Assembly: GCA_023091665.1 (NCBI GenBank)
Contig: JALJCQ010000030.1
Coordinates: 1,304,501 to 1,368,500, forward strand
Direction of reading: 5' to 3'
Length of the DNA: 64,000 bases
Source of the DNA: Pythium myriotylum
Lineage: Eukaryota; Oomycota; Peronosporomycetes; Pythiales; Pythiaceae
The first letter of the stretch is position 1. Every line of letters starts with the position of its first letter. The notes under the pieces are model-generated. The model made no database searches. It was not told where the DNA came from and saw only the letters and a list, made by a program, of their open reading frames with translations. Positions 42,866 through 52,600 of this stretch are shown one piece after another. The position numbers and the translations under genes were made by a program.

Positions 42866-44074
42866 TTAGTTCGCACTTGCCGTAAGGAGCTTCTTTGGAG
42901 ACACCTTGGATAAGTTTACAGCTTTCTTCTCTTTTTTCTTCTTGCCTTTTGGATTCTTCCCCCACCGCCTCTTCCCCGATAAAGCAGCTGCGATGAACTC
43001 ATCCAGCTTCTTCACGATGTCATTGTTTTCTGCGATGCGCGCAAACATAAATGGTGTGAATCCGTTCACATCCTCCAGGTCCCACTTTGCTTTGCCATTC
43101 ACCAACAAGTACTCGACAACTTCGACGTAACCCTTGAAGCAAGCAATGTGGAGAGCGGTCCAGCCTAGACAGTCTTGGTGGTCGATGTGCGCGCCACACT
43201 CGATGAACTGAGCTACGAGTTCTAAATAGCCACGCATAGACGCCCAAATCAGCGGGGTCATCCCCTCTCCATCAGGTAAATTCACGTTTGCGCCTCTTTT
43301 GAGAAGACGTCTGGTAAGCGCCTTGTTGCCCATGATGATTGAGCTGTTGAGCGGTGTCATGAGCGTTCCTTCATCTTGCAGGTCAAAATCTGCACCTCGG
43401 TCCAGTAGCAGGCGCACGATGGGCTCGTGCTGCTGCTGGATGCAGATATTGAGTACCAATTGGCCGTCGCTGTCTCGCGCGTTCACATCACCGCGCAGCA
43501 GCAACAGCGAGTGAATCAAAAGGATGTCGCCATCCCACGCTGCGTCAGCCATGGTCGCGACCACGCACGGCGTCCAAGCGAGGTGGCGTCGCGCCAACAT
43601 ACCAAGCACAGTCTTGCATGTCCATTTCCGCTGAACGCGCAGCTCGTACCCTGGCCGCGACTTCTTGCGCATACGTTCGCGCAGTTGGTCGACGGCGGCC
43701 TGGCGCCGCGTGTAGTCCTCCTGGACGTACTTGAAGTGGAGCAAGTCGATGCGGGGACCGCTCTCCCACGCGAACCCGATACGCTTTTGCTGAAGAACAG
43801 TCGCGCCGTCCATATCGACGGGCTTCTCCGGCCGCTTGATGGGCTGACAGGCTGCGTTCACCGCCAGCACTTTGGCCGTGCGCTGCTTGGCGCCGGCGTC
43901 GACGCCCTTGGGCGTGGCTCCGCCGTCCGCGCGTTCCTCCTCCTCACCGTCGTCCTCTTCTTCTTCTTCTTCCTCCTCCTCTCCGTCATCTTCCTCTCCA
44001 CCATCTTCCTCTTCCTCCTCGCCTTCGTGTCCCTCTTCCTCGTCGGCGCTGCGCTGCGCCGTCACTTCAACCAT
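42866..44074 (-). CDS. Ankyrin-repeat protein with acidic N-terminus
   Basis: A single exon of 402 residues from the ATG at 44074. Residues ~8-50 are almost pure Glu/Asp, encoded by a GAA/GAG-rich tract at about 43930-44040. After a linker containing a possible IQ-like basic segment come five to six ankyrin repeats (about residues 175-355), for example GMTPLIWASMRGYLELVAQF and GWTALHIACFKGYVEVVEYL. The C-terminus is basic (GKKKKEKK). The protein therefore has strongly opposed charges at its ends. The partner is unknown. It is divergent from the IQ/WW gene, with 92 bp between starts. Confidence 0.85.
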   Translation of the reverse strand: MVEVTAQRSADEEEGHEGEEEEEDGGEEDDGEEEEEEEEEDDGEEEERADGGATPKGVDAGAKQRTAKVLAVNAACQPIKRPEKPVDMDGATVLQQKRIGFAWESGPRIDLLHFKYVQEDYTRRQAAVDQLRERMRKKSRPGYELRVQRKWTCKTVLGMLARRHLAWTPCVVATMADAAWDGDILLIHSLLLLRGDVNARDSDGQLVLNICIQQQHEPIVRLLLDRGADFDLQDEGTLMTPLNSSIIMGNKALTRRLLKRGANVNLPDGEGMTPLIWASMRGYLELVAQFIECGAHIDHQDCLGWTALHIACFKGYVEVVEYLLVNGKAKWDLEDVNGFTPFMFARIAENNDIVKKLDEFIAAALSGKRRWGKNPKGKKKKEKKAVNLSKVSPKKLLTASAN

Positions 44075-44166
44075 CGTCGGGTGGATGTTTCCCCTGCGGA
44101 TGACTGACCATCACTCCCTTGACAACGGAAACGGCCTCGCACCAAAATGGCGGCTCGCTGAGCACC

Positions 44167-47100
44167 ATGCAGTTCCACGCACGGCCGAGCGGCGCGCGGC
44201 GTTCGCCACGGGGCGCCGAAGGCACCGGCGGCGTACGGAGCCTCCGGGCCGAGAGCGAGCTGCTGCCGCTGCAGCCGGGCCGCCTCCTCGCGATCAAGCA
44301 GCAGGCCCACCGCCTCCAGCAACTTCAGCAACATGGAAGTCCCGTGCCGCCCAAGAAGAGCAACCAGCGAACGAGCGAAGCCATCCCCAAGGCCAGTTCG
44401 GAGCCTATCAACTACCTCAAACTCCGGCGCACGGATGAGAGCGCGAGAGCGCTGCAGCGCAACCGCGCGCAACACGCCGTGGCAGGCGACATCCTCAATC
44501 TGTCGGTGTCAGCGTCGATGCTCGCTCCCTCCAAGCAGAAGCAGTACATGGAAGAATCGCTATTGGACCAAAAAGAGGCACTGCAACGAATGGACCAGGT
44601 GCTCGCCGAGCTCCAACACAGCGTCCTCGATGTGGGCGCGTCGAAGGCTCGAAAGGTAAAAGAAACGCCTAAATTCCTGGCGGGCCATTTGCAGCAACTG
44701 TACCTACAACAAGCTCATGTTGAGCGAGAATCTGAGGCAGCGGCACATCGCGTCGAGGAACTTCTCATAGCTGTCCGCAATGATATCTCGCTCATGTACA
44801 AGTTTACGCCGCTTTTCAAGATCTATGCGCGCCACAAAGTCACGTCTGCTTGGCTCCGTTGGGGGAAGTTTGTTTTGTGGCACCGTGATGAACAGGTGCG
44901 GATCGCGCAGTTGTGGCCGTATGCAGTCAAGATCCAGAGGGTGTTTCGAACGAAGAGGAGCAGGTGGATGCGCGCTCGAATACGAATGGCGCATGCGTGG
45001 CAGAGCTGGCGGGCGAGCCAGCGAATTCAACGTTGTGTGCGTGCATGGCTTCGAAGGAGGGAGCACGGCCGCGTCATTGAGATCAATAAGGCGATCTTGT
45101 TGCAAGCTGCTTGGAGAGGATCAAGAGACCGGCGGTGGGTCAAGAAAGCCCTTCAGGATCAGTTGAGGAGAATGCTACGGTTACTGACTCCAACAGGTAA
45201 TCTCCATCGTCTTCATGAGCTATCTCAGCGAAACCCAGAGCTCGCAAAACCTCTCAACGCGATACTATCTCTGGTCGAGGAGACTAGCATCGTCGTAGAC
45301 AGCGACACAACTTACAAGGCGAGGAACGCTCGAGTTGCGGCCATCAATGCCGCGAGGCCGGTCGAAGCGACAAATAAGCAGCTTTTTCGCGCAGTATTTG
45401 ATCTCAGTGATCTCATCGCCAAACGAGAGCGAAATGCCCAAGATGCGAAAGCAGAGTATAACCGTAGGCAGCAAGCAAAACGAGTTCATGAACAGCTGAA
45501 AGAATATCATGTGAAGGCAGGGAAACTGCAAACAACAAGAGAGAAACTAGCCGCAGAGAATGAAAATGCGAGGATGCACAACGAGGAACTGTTAATGCGC
45601 GAATATCTGCGTATGCTGAGAACCGCAGACAAGGATCGCATTTTGCACGTGAGACTGGACCAGACTCGGCGCGAGCAGACAGAGAACGCCCTCATGGTAA
45701 TTGAAGAATACCAAACAAGATACGTGATTGCTGAGACTCGACGTCGAAAACAAGACGACGAGCAGAGATTGCTAGTAGTTCAGATGCGCCACCAATTCCT
45801 GCAAGAGCGCAAAGAACAGCAAGCCAGACAACTCGCAGAATTGCTAAGGACGGATGAAATAAAGCGCAACGAACTCCGCGCGAGAAGAATTCAGGCAAAG
45901 GCCGAAGAAAATGAGCTCTGGTCAAAGATGTCGAAAGAACAACAAAAAGAGGCACTCCGCCGGCTCGAGTTGAAAGAAAAGCTTGCAGAGGAAGAGTACA
46001 AACGAATGGAGGCTATCGCGAGCGCTCACCAAGCACAAGAACGAGAGGCGATCAGGAGACTCGAAGAATCTCGCTTGGTAAAGCAAACCGAATTGGAGAG
46101 TGAGTGCGAGTCCCGCATGGCGATGGCTGAGGAAGACAGGCTCAGCAAACGGGTTCATTATGGAATAAAGAAGGCAGCTCACGCTGACATTTGGAGAGTT
46201 AAACGTGAAAAAGAGCAAGTACGCTATTCATTAGACCCAACCCATTTCGACAAGATTCAGGCACTCAAGGAACTTGAAGAAATGGAGAGAGGCGAGCGGT
46301 ACTGGATGAAACACGAGGACGAGAAGGCCGCGAAAACTCGCGAAAAAGAACGCAAGGCTCAATATTTTGAGGCGTGCAGGCTCCGTCGGAAACAGGAGAA
46401 ATCGGAGGCTACTCGTGCCGATAAAGAGAGATCGCAGATGGAAGTGGAAGATGCCGCAGCAAACGCTAGACGTGTGTATGAACAGCGACTTCGTGAACGT
46501 GCGCTATTACTCGAGAAAATGGAGACCCTGGCGAAACGTGAAGAGAGTAAGCGACAGGAGCGTGTTGATGAGGCTAAGAACCGGAAGCTCCTACACGATG
46601 AGGAAATGTACCAGCGACGAACCGAGTGGGCGATTATTGCTGCGTACGAACTGCGCGAGAAACGCGAACGGGAGCTAATGGGAGATGAGGATTCGATGAT
46701 GAAAACATTGGTGTTGCGGCTAGCGAGAGAAAATGTGAAACGCTTTCGAGAGCGCTGCATTTTCAACATGATGAAGGAAGACATTGCTAGCATGGCACGT
46801 CAAGATGTGGAAGAAGAAGGCCACCGTCTCGAAAAGTTGTTATGGAAACCCGATGACATAGCAGCATTTTCTCAGCTTGTGGTTGAGTACCCTCAGTTTC
46901 TCCAAGCCAACGTTCTAATCGTGAAAGAACTCACGGGTCTCATGGGGCCACCACCATTCGATTTCGACTACGAAGCAGTCCACCGACATAAGAGGGATGA
47001 AGCTGAAATGCCACTGGACAAAGTCCCACGGAAGAAGCGGAGACCACGAAAATTCTTCTACCACGAATTCTTTGAAGATGATCCTGTCCTAGCCAAGCTC

Positions 47101-48498
47101 AAACCGCCCTCTCAGCCTCCGTCCAAGGCTCGAGAGAGGTGGACTAGACTGGCCGAGTATTATCTTGGACAGACATGGAGTCAAGATTCGGTTCGAAAAG
47201 CTTATCTACTGTTGAGCGAGCGAAAGTTTAGCGAAGCGAGTGCATCCATGCTGGAAGCAGTGCGTATGGCTGAAGCCTCTTCCACCCGTCAGTCATCGAT
47301 GTCGTTGCTGCGTCAAGTCGCACGATGTTACTTCAAGCAGTGGCAAAACACCTTCGAATCGTCCTGTCTTGACAAAGCATTATTCTACATGCAACGCGCA
47401 AGCAACAGTATCGGTGCTTTGGCGAACCCTCGATTCCTACAAGAGGTTGCTACAGTCCTCGAAAAAGCGTGCCGATATCGAGAGGCTGCAGAAGTCATTT
47501 CTGGTATTATCAATTGCTTTCCGCGGTATCCTAACCTGAACGAAGTAATATTTCGTGGTGGTGTGATCATGTTGTCGCTGAAGATGTACCAGCAAAGTCG
47601 AGATTATCTGCTCCACACCCTCGAAGCAAGGCCATTTGGGTGGCAAAAACACGAAGTTCTCTTTCTTGCTGCAAGAGTCATGCAGCTGGAAGGGAAATTG
47701 CGTCGCAAGCTCTGTTCTGTCGCTTATGAAGAATCCTTCCGAACAAACAAGACGGATGCGTACTATCGAGTGTACCCGACGTGGAAAGAGTGGATCAAGG
47801 CTTCGTCAACATGGCGCGACGTTGGCGATAAATACTATCATAAGCAAGAGTTTGCTCTGGCTCGAGATGCATACCAGGTGATGATGCGACAAACTCAAAA
47901 ATCTCATGCACCCCAAGGCAACTCAAAGCGGAAGCAAATATTTGACGCGAGAAAAGTGCCTATGCATGACCGTGCAGACGCCGGAGAGAAGCTTGAGGAC
48001 GGCGACTGGTTGCGACTTGCTAGGTGTGCAGCCACACTAAACGACCGCCGCGGTGCAGTGAGCTCGCTAAGACAGTGGTTTCGAATCAAGTCGTATCGTG
48101 AACGTGTGCTCGACCAGTTCTACTCATGGCCAATGGCGAGGTGGAAACTACTAGGAATTGGTGTCCCCCCACAAGTTGTTGAGATGGTGGAGCTGAAGAA
48201 GCGAAGGGACAAGGACGCCGAAGACGCAAGAATGAAAGCCGTGGAGGACAAACGCTTAAGCGTGCTTCGCCAAAGAAGCATCAAGGCTCGAAGAAGGATG
48301 ATAGCATGGGCGGACGAGCCACCAATTGAAGTAGAGCAGCAGGTTGGGGACACGCCTGTAATTACTTCTTCCCTTACTTCAGCGTCCGAGCCTGACCAGA
48401 TTGGTCCATGGAGAAGGATTAGAGAAGAGAACGCAGAAAAAACCTACTACTGGAATGAGGAAACGGGAGACGTCCAGTGGGATCCACCATTAGTATGA
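44167..48498 (+). CDS. Large IQ-motif, coiled-coil, TPR-like and WW-domain protein
   Basis: One uninterrupted exon of 1,443 residues. I placed the start at 44167 (context gcaccATGC), the first ATG of a frame that opens slightly upstream. Residues ~255-315 contain IQ-type calmodulin or light-chain sites (VKIQRVFRTKRSRWMRARIR, SQRIQRCVRAWLRRREHGR, KAILLQAAWRGSRDRRW). Residues ~380-920 are a long charged coiled coil rich in E, R, K and Q. Residues ~1000-1330 are helical repeats resembling TPRs. The last ~30 residues are a WW domain: WRRIREENAEKTYYWNEETG, then VQWDPP. WW domains bind proline-rich ligands. The combination suggests a cytoskeletal or flagellar scaffold, but I do not recognise a named orthologue. 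Confidence 0.85.
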   Translation: MQFHARPSGARRSPRGAEGTGGVRSLRAESELLPLQPGRLLAIKQQAHRLQQLQQHGSPVPPKKSNQRTSEAIPKASSEPINYLKLRRTDESARALQRNRAQHAVAGDILNLSVSASMLAPSKQKQYMEESLLDQKEALQRMDQVLAELQHSVLDVGASKARKVKETPKFLAGHLQQLYLQQAHVERESEAAAHRVEELLIAVRNDISLMYKFTPLFKIYARHKVTSAWLRWGKFVLWHRDEQVRIAQLWPYAVKIQRVFRTKRSRWMRARIRMAHAWQSWRASQRIQRCVRAWLRRREHGRVIEINKAILLQAAWRGSRDRRWVKKALQDQLRRMLRLLTPTGNLHRLHELSQRNPELAKPLNAILSLVEETSIVVDSDTTYKARNARVAAINAARPVEATNKQLFRAVFDLSDLIAKRERNAQDAKAEYNRRQQAKRVHEQLKEYHVKAGKLQTTREKLAAENENARMHNEELLMREYLRMLRTADKDRILHVRLDQTRREQTENALMVIEEYQTRYVIAETRRRKQDDEQRLLVVQMRHQFLQERKEQQARQLAELLRTDEIKRNELRARRIQAKAEENELWSKMSKEQQKEALRRLELKEKLAEEEYKRMEAIASAHQAQEREAIRRLEESRLVKQTELESECESRMAMAEEDRLSKRVHYGIKKAAHADIWRVKREKEQVRYSLDPTHFDKIQALKELEEMERGERYWMKHEDEKAAKTREKERKAQYFEACRLRRKQEKSEATRADKERSQMEVEDAAANARRVYEQRLRERALLLEKMETLAKREESKRQERVDEAKNRKLLHDEEMYQRRTEWAIIAAYELREKRERELMGDEDSMMKTLVLRLARENVKRFRERCIFNMMKEDIASMARQDVEEEGHRLEKLLWKPDDIAAFSQLVVEYPQFLQANVLIVKELTGLMGPPPFDFDYEAVHRHKRDEAEMPLDKVPRKKRRPRKFFYHEFFEDDPVLAKLKPPSQPPSKARERWTRLAEYYLGQTWSQDSVRKAYLLLSERKFSEASASMLEAVRMAEASSTRQSSMSLLRQVARCYFKQWQNTFESSCLDKALFYMQRASNSIGALANPRFLQEVATVLEKACRYREAAEVISGIINCFPRYPNLNEVIFRGGVIMLSLKMYQQSRDYLLHTLEARPFGWQKHEVLFLAARVMQLEGKLRRKLCSVAYEESFRTNKTDAYYRVYPTWKEWIKASSTWRDVGDKYYHKQEFALARDAYQVMMRQTQKSHAPQGNSKRKQIFDARKVPMHDRADAGEKLEDGDWLRLARCAATLNDRRGAVSSLRQWFRIKSYRERVLDQFYSWPMARWKLLGIGVPPQVVEMVELKKRRDKDAEDARMKAVEDKRLSVLRQRSIKARRRMIAWADEPPIEVEQQVGDTPVITSSLTSASEPDQIGPWRRIREENAEKTYYWNEETGDVQWDPPLV

Positions 48499-48515
48499 GT
48501 TAAAGGCGCATTACT

Positions 48516-49547
48516 TTACTGAAACACCTCAGAGCTTTTGCGCAGCACGGATGCCGTTACAGCTTCTGCAAGTCGGTCCAGGATCGCGCTTCGTTGGAAC
48601 GTTCGCGTAACTCTTTCACCATTTGCCAGCGAGTCAAACTCTAAGCTTGCGGCACCCAATACAAGTCTCGACGTGCTCGAGATAAAGCAGCCGTCCCAAG
48701 TATCCACTGTGTCCAACGTGGGTGGCTCTAACACCACGGGGATCCCCAACTCCGTGCACACCTCGAGAACAAGGCCACGCACAGTACCTTTCAAGATTCC
48801 ATCCTCGGCAGTGTAGATCGTACCGTTCCGCATGGCGTAAAAGTTCGTCTGCGAGCCTTCAAGCAGGCGATGGGTGTCGGGTTCCATGAGAATGATCTCT
48901 TCGACATCTTTTGGCAGTGAGTCGTATATCGCCTTCCGCTCACGCACCCACGCCGAATCTTTCGCAGCAGCATTGTGGCGTGGCATGCCTGCGACGTGGA
49001 GCTTGACCAAGTTGCTGCGCAACGGCGGCAGCAGGCCAATGTGGCAGTACACATCAGTCGCGTCCAGAAGCGCGGTGGCCTCGCGTTCGGCAGCTCCGGC
49101 CTCGTCTTCCTGGCACACAAGCACCGTGATCTTGTACTCTTCGCCTGGTTCTTGGCCGAACTGGTGCTTGAAGTCGGCCATGGCCGCACGCAGCGTCGCT
49201 TCAGTGCGCGGCCGCAGCTCGCGCTCGACAACGTGCGGGGTGATCGCTGCGGTCTCTCCCCCGTGCATCGCGATCGTCGAGTCCACTGCACCAACATCCG
49301 TACACCCATTCAGCAGCCACGCACTACACAGCGCAAGAGAGTCTCTGCACGCACCCAGTCGCTTGATGTGGCCTTCGTAGTCGAAGATGCGCGTCTGCGC
49401 GACTGTGCGCGCGCCCGTGTACGCGCCGCGAGGGTTCGCCAGCAGGAACTTGGTCGAGTCGACGTCGCAACTGACCGCCTGGCCGTTCTTGGCGGCCGCC
49501 ACGAGCAGCGCCTTCTGCGCGCGTCGGGCTGCGACGGTCGTCGCCAT
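48516..49547 (-). CDS. Fold-type IV PLP enzyme, branched-chain/D-amino-acid aminotransferase-like
   Basis: A single exon of 343 residues from the first ATG (49547); an upstream GTG-initiated extension is unlikely in a eukaryote. The C-terminal half matches the plant 'D-aminoacid aminotransferase-like' branch of class IV: KDSAWVRERKAIYDSLPKDV (probable PLP lysine in AAAKDSAWV), then HRLLEGSQTNFYAM, with the EG.TNFF-like glutamate, and EDGILKGTVRGLVLEVC. The class transfers amino groups or cleaves PLP-bound substrates; this branch has no firmly established substrate. I see no targeting peptide with certainty, though the N-terminus is Ala/Arg-rich and might be mitochondrial. Confidence 0.82.
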   Translation of the reverse strand: MATTVAARRAQKALLVAAAKNGQAVSCDVDSTKFLLANPRGAYTGARTVAQTRIFDYEGHIKRLGACRDSLALCSAWLLNGCTDVGAVDSTIAMHGGETAAITPHVVERELRPRTEATLRAAMADFKHQFGQEPGEEYKITVLVCQEDEAGAAEREATALLDATDVYCHIGLLPPLRSNLVKLHVAGMPRHNAAAKDSAWVRERKAIYDSLPKDVEEIILMEPDTHRLLEGSQTNFYAMRNGTIYTAEDGILKGTVRGLVLEVCTELGIPVVLEPPTLDTVDTWDGCFISSTSRLVLGAASLEFDSLANGERVTRTFQRSAILDRLAEAVTASVLRKSSEVFQ

Positions 49548-49696
49548 CGTTCGAGTCGTCGCGTCAAGGAGTTCCGACACCTTCGCCGACGCACGTCTGA
49601 CGGTCACAACAAGGAGCTCTATTTAGGAGGCCCAATGGCGTCTGAATCTGAGGCTACCTCCACGTTGAAGTTGGTCGTCGAAGACGAGTCCGACTA

Positions 49697-52600
49697 TTAG
49701 AACCACAACGCCTCATTCGCCTCACGGTGCTCGAACTCGCTCGATGCGACAGCCAGCACGGGCGGGGAGACTTGCTCGACGGTTGTCCCGAGTGTTGGAT
49801 GGGACACCAGCAGTGAGAACTTCTCGACGCGCGAGAGTAAGTCGCCGTTGATGGCGGCGTAGTCGAACTTGCCGATCACGTCCGTGTATCCGTCCTTATA
49901 GAACTGCGTCCGGCCACTGCGTCCACTCCCACCACTCAACTTGGCGTATGCCTTGATATAACACGAGGGCACGGGTAGACCGTTATGGAGTACCTGGATC
50001 AAGCCTGCTTGCTTGATCACGACGACCTGAAGCCGCGAGTTGAAGTAAGACCGTGCCAAGTCGATTGGCTCCGCGATCGTCTTGACAGTACGCGTAGATT
50101 CAACCTCTCGAATCCGAAGCAACATTGGACAAGCAGCGAGATCTGGTGTTAGTCGCACCACCTTCGTCGTGACTGCGCAACCATCTGCAGACGGATCGTC
50201 GAGGAGATCCACTCGCATCTGTTTCCACGGCTGGATGAGCAGGAGGCTCGATCGAGACGCTGCTGATGCAGAGAACGAATCAAAAGGCTCCGTCGAGAAC
50301 ATTAGCTCGACGTCGATGCGGTAGAAGGAGACCTCGCATGCACCAAGATGTTGACTCGTGAAATGGATTTCATCTGCCTTCACCTCGGCCTTCAATCGCA
50401 CCTCCCCGTCATCGGGTACTCGTTGCAATGGTTCTTTCTTGATAGGAGAGGATCTCGCGTCGGTTTGAGCCTGCTTTGCAGCGGCTTGAAGGTCATCGTA
50501 CTCATCCAGGAGTTCCTGGACGCGTACAAATCGCTCCCGCCAACGGTCATTCGCGAGCTTCTTGTACTTGGCAGCGTTGCGACGGGCAACGGGAAATGCA
50601 TCTCCTTCCGTGCGAGGTCGGAAAAAGTCCAGATACGAGTCGATGTAGTCTGCAGCCACTGAGTATTCGTTGCTGTCGCGCATCGCATCCGCTTCGAGGG
50701 CCCTCACGCGGTCGAACACCTTGAGCGCGTCCGACACGCGATTGAAGAGAATGAGGAAGTACGCGACGACAACCAACTGATCTGTCGAGATGCTCGGTCG
50801 TAAGCTCAGTATCTGGCAGAGCGTACGGTAGTACTCGCGAGCTTTCTTGTGCAAGATGCGCGGAGGCTCGTTATCGCTCGCAGTGATTTCCGAGGAGCGT
50901 CCAAACAAGTGCGGCGACGACGAGTCGACTTTACCGGCTACACGATGTGCACGACGGGCAAGAAGTGGGCCAAACTCTGTGTGATCGAAGCCGAAACTCG
51001 AGTCAAAACGCTCTTGGTAATAGATGTCACTGAGGTCCACGATGGAGGTGGAGAAGCCGCTACCAAGGGATCTGACGAAATCGTCTTTTGCTGAGCACAG
51101 TTCCCGGATGCTATCGAAATCACTGTGTAGGAAAGCGTACTTCCATATCGACTCGACGAAAACCCAGCGCTGTCGCAAATAGCTGACCAGCCCTCGATAG
51201 AAGGCCTCCTCTCGGCAACGCCACGCCAGAGATTCGAGACCAAGCGACACGACTGACCGCTTGGTGCTCATAAACGAGATTACATCGTCCAGCGAACCGC
51301 GAGCTGCTACATCATTCCACGACGTCAGGTCCACTGCTGTGGCCTTCAACACCACCGTAATCGGCTTCACCAATTCGTCATCTGCACTCGCCCATGAGAT
51401 CACCTCACCATTCAGTGACGCGTGGGCCGGATACTGTGTGAAACTACCGACATGTGGGAAGTAGAAGTCACAAGTGTACATTTTCGTGTCGTGCGGCGCT
51501 ATCTCAATCACCTCGTTCTTGGTGTAGAAACCAGTCGAAGTGAGCGGGATCGCACCTCGTGGGATCTGCCGCAGCAGATTCACGTTCTGAAGCCGCGTGG
51601 AACCAATGTTACACACGCTCACGACGCAAGAGTAGATGCGGTTCACGACAAATTCGCGTGCAGGCCGGATATCAACAAAATCACGCGAGGATGCCGACGC
51701 AAGATCGCTTTGAGCGAGCAAACGCTGCTTCATAATCAGGACCGAGTTGGGTTCCTTGCAGACAGGAGCTGGGCCAATTCCTTGGTGATACAAGATCACA
51801 TCAGACCGAGCATTGAGCTCAACTCGGAGTCCTCCAGCGAGCTGACGGACGGATGTAGGGGCAACTTCGTCCATCGCCAAGTTGAGAAGCGACAGCGCAA
51901 AGATGCCTTCTGTGAACGAGCGGAGGGCCTCAGGGAAATGAGACGAGAGGAAGGGACGGGTCTGCAGGTCTTCGCCAGTTGTCGCTCTCTGGATGAGATA
52001 AGTCGCGTAGTCTCTCCAGAACATGTTTCGTCCATCAAGATGTGGTTTTTGGTCTGTGAAATAGCGCTTCTCTTGGACTCGACGCACTTTACCTGGTAGA
52101 AGATACGGCAGCATCCGACGCTTCTTAGTGGCTAGCAGACTCACTTGCACTTCGCTCTCGTTTGGTTGATCCTGCAGTTCAACTGAGTCCGTTACCCCCT
52201 CCGCTTGGTCGCCAACTACCACGGGGAAGGTATCGTCGTCGTCAACGTCTTCGTCGCCGCTTGGCCTCGTTGCAGATACACCACTCGAGGGTGGCTTGCT
52301 GCTCGCTGCTGAAGCTGCTGCGTGTGATTGTGCCATGTACATTGGAGCTGATCTCGTCGCCATCATTCGTGGTTGTTGTTGTTGTTGTTGTTGTTGTACT
52401 TGTTGTAGTGGTGACTGTACGAAGGCCGCACCCTGATGTGAAGTATTCCTGAGATCTGGACCTTGCACCCCGTCACCGTCGCCAAACGCTGGTTTGAGAA
52501 GACCCTGCGATAATACCGTCGCGAATATACGAGACAACTTACTGCCTGCAGGACGACCACCACTACTTGATCCATCTATGATATCGATGACATGCTGGCA

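Noticed and set aside
42001..44074. Two convergent ankyrin genes as an inverted duplication
   Set aside because: Their repeats do not align beyond the general ankyrin consensus, exon structures differ, and no nucleotide mirror symmetry is visible.
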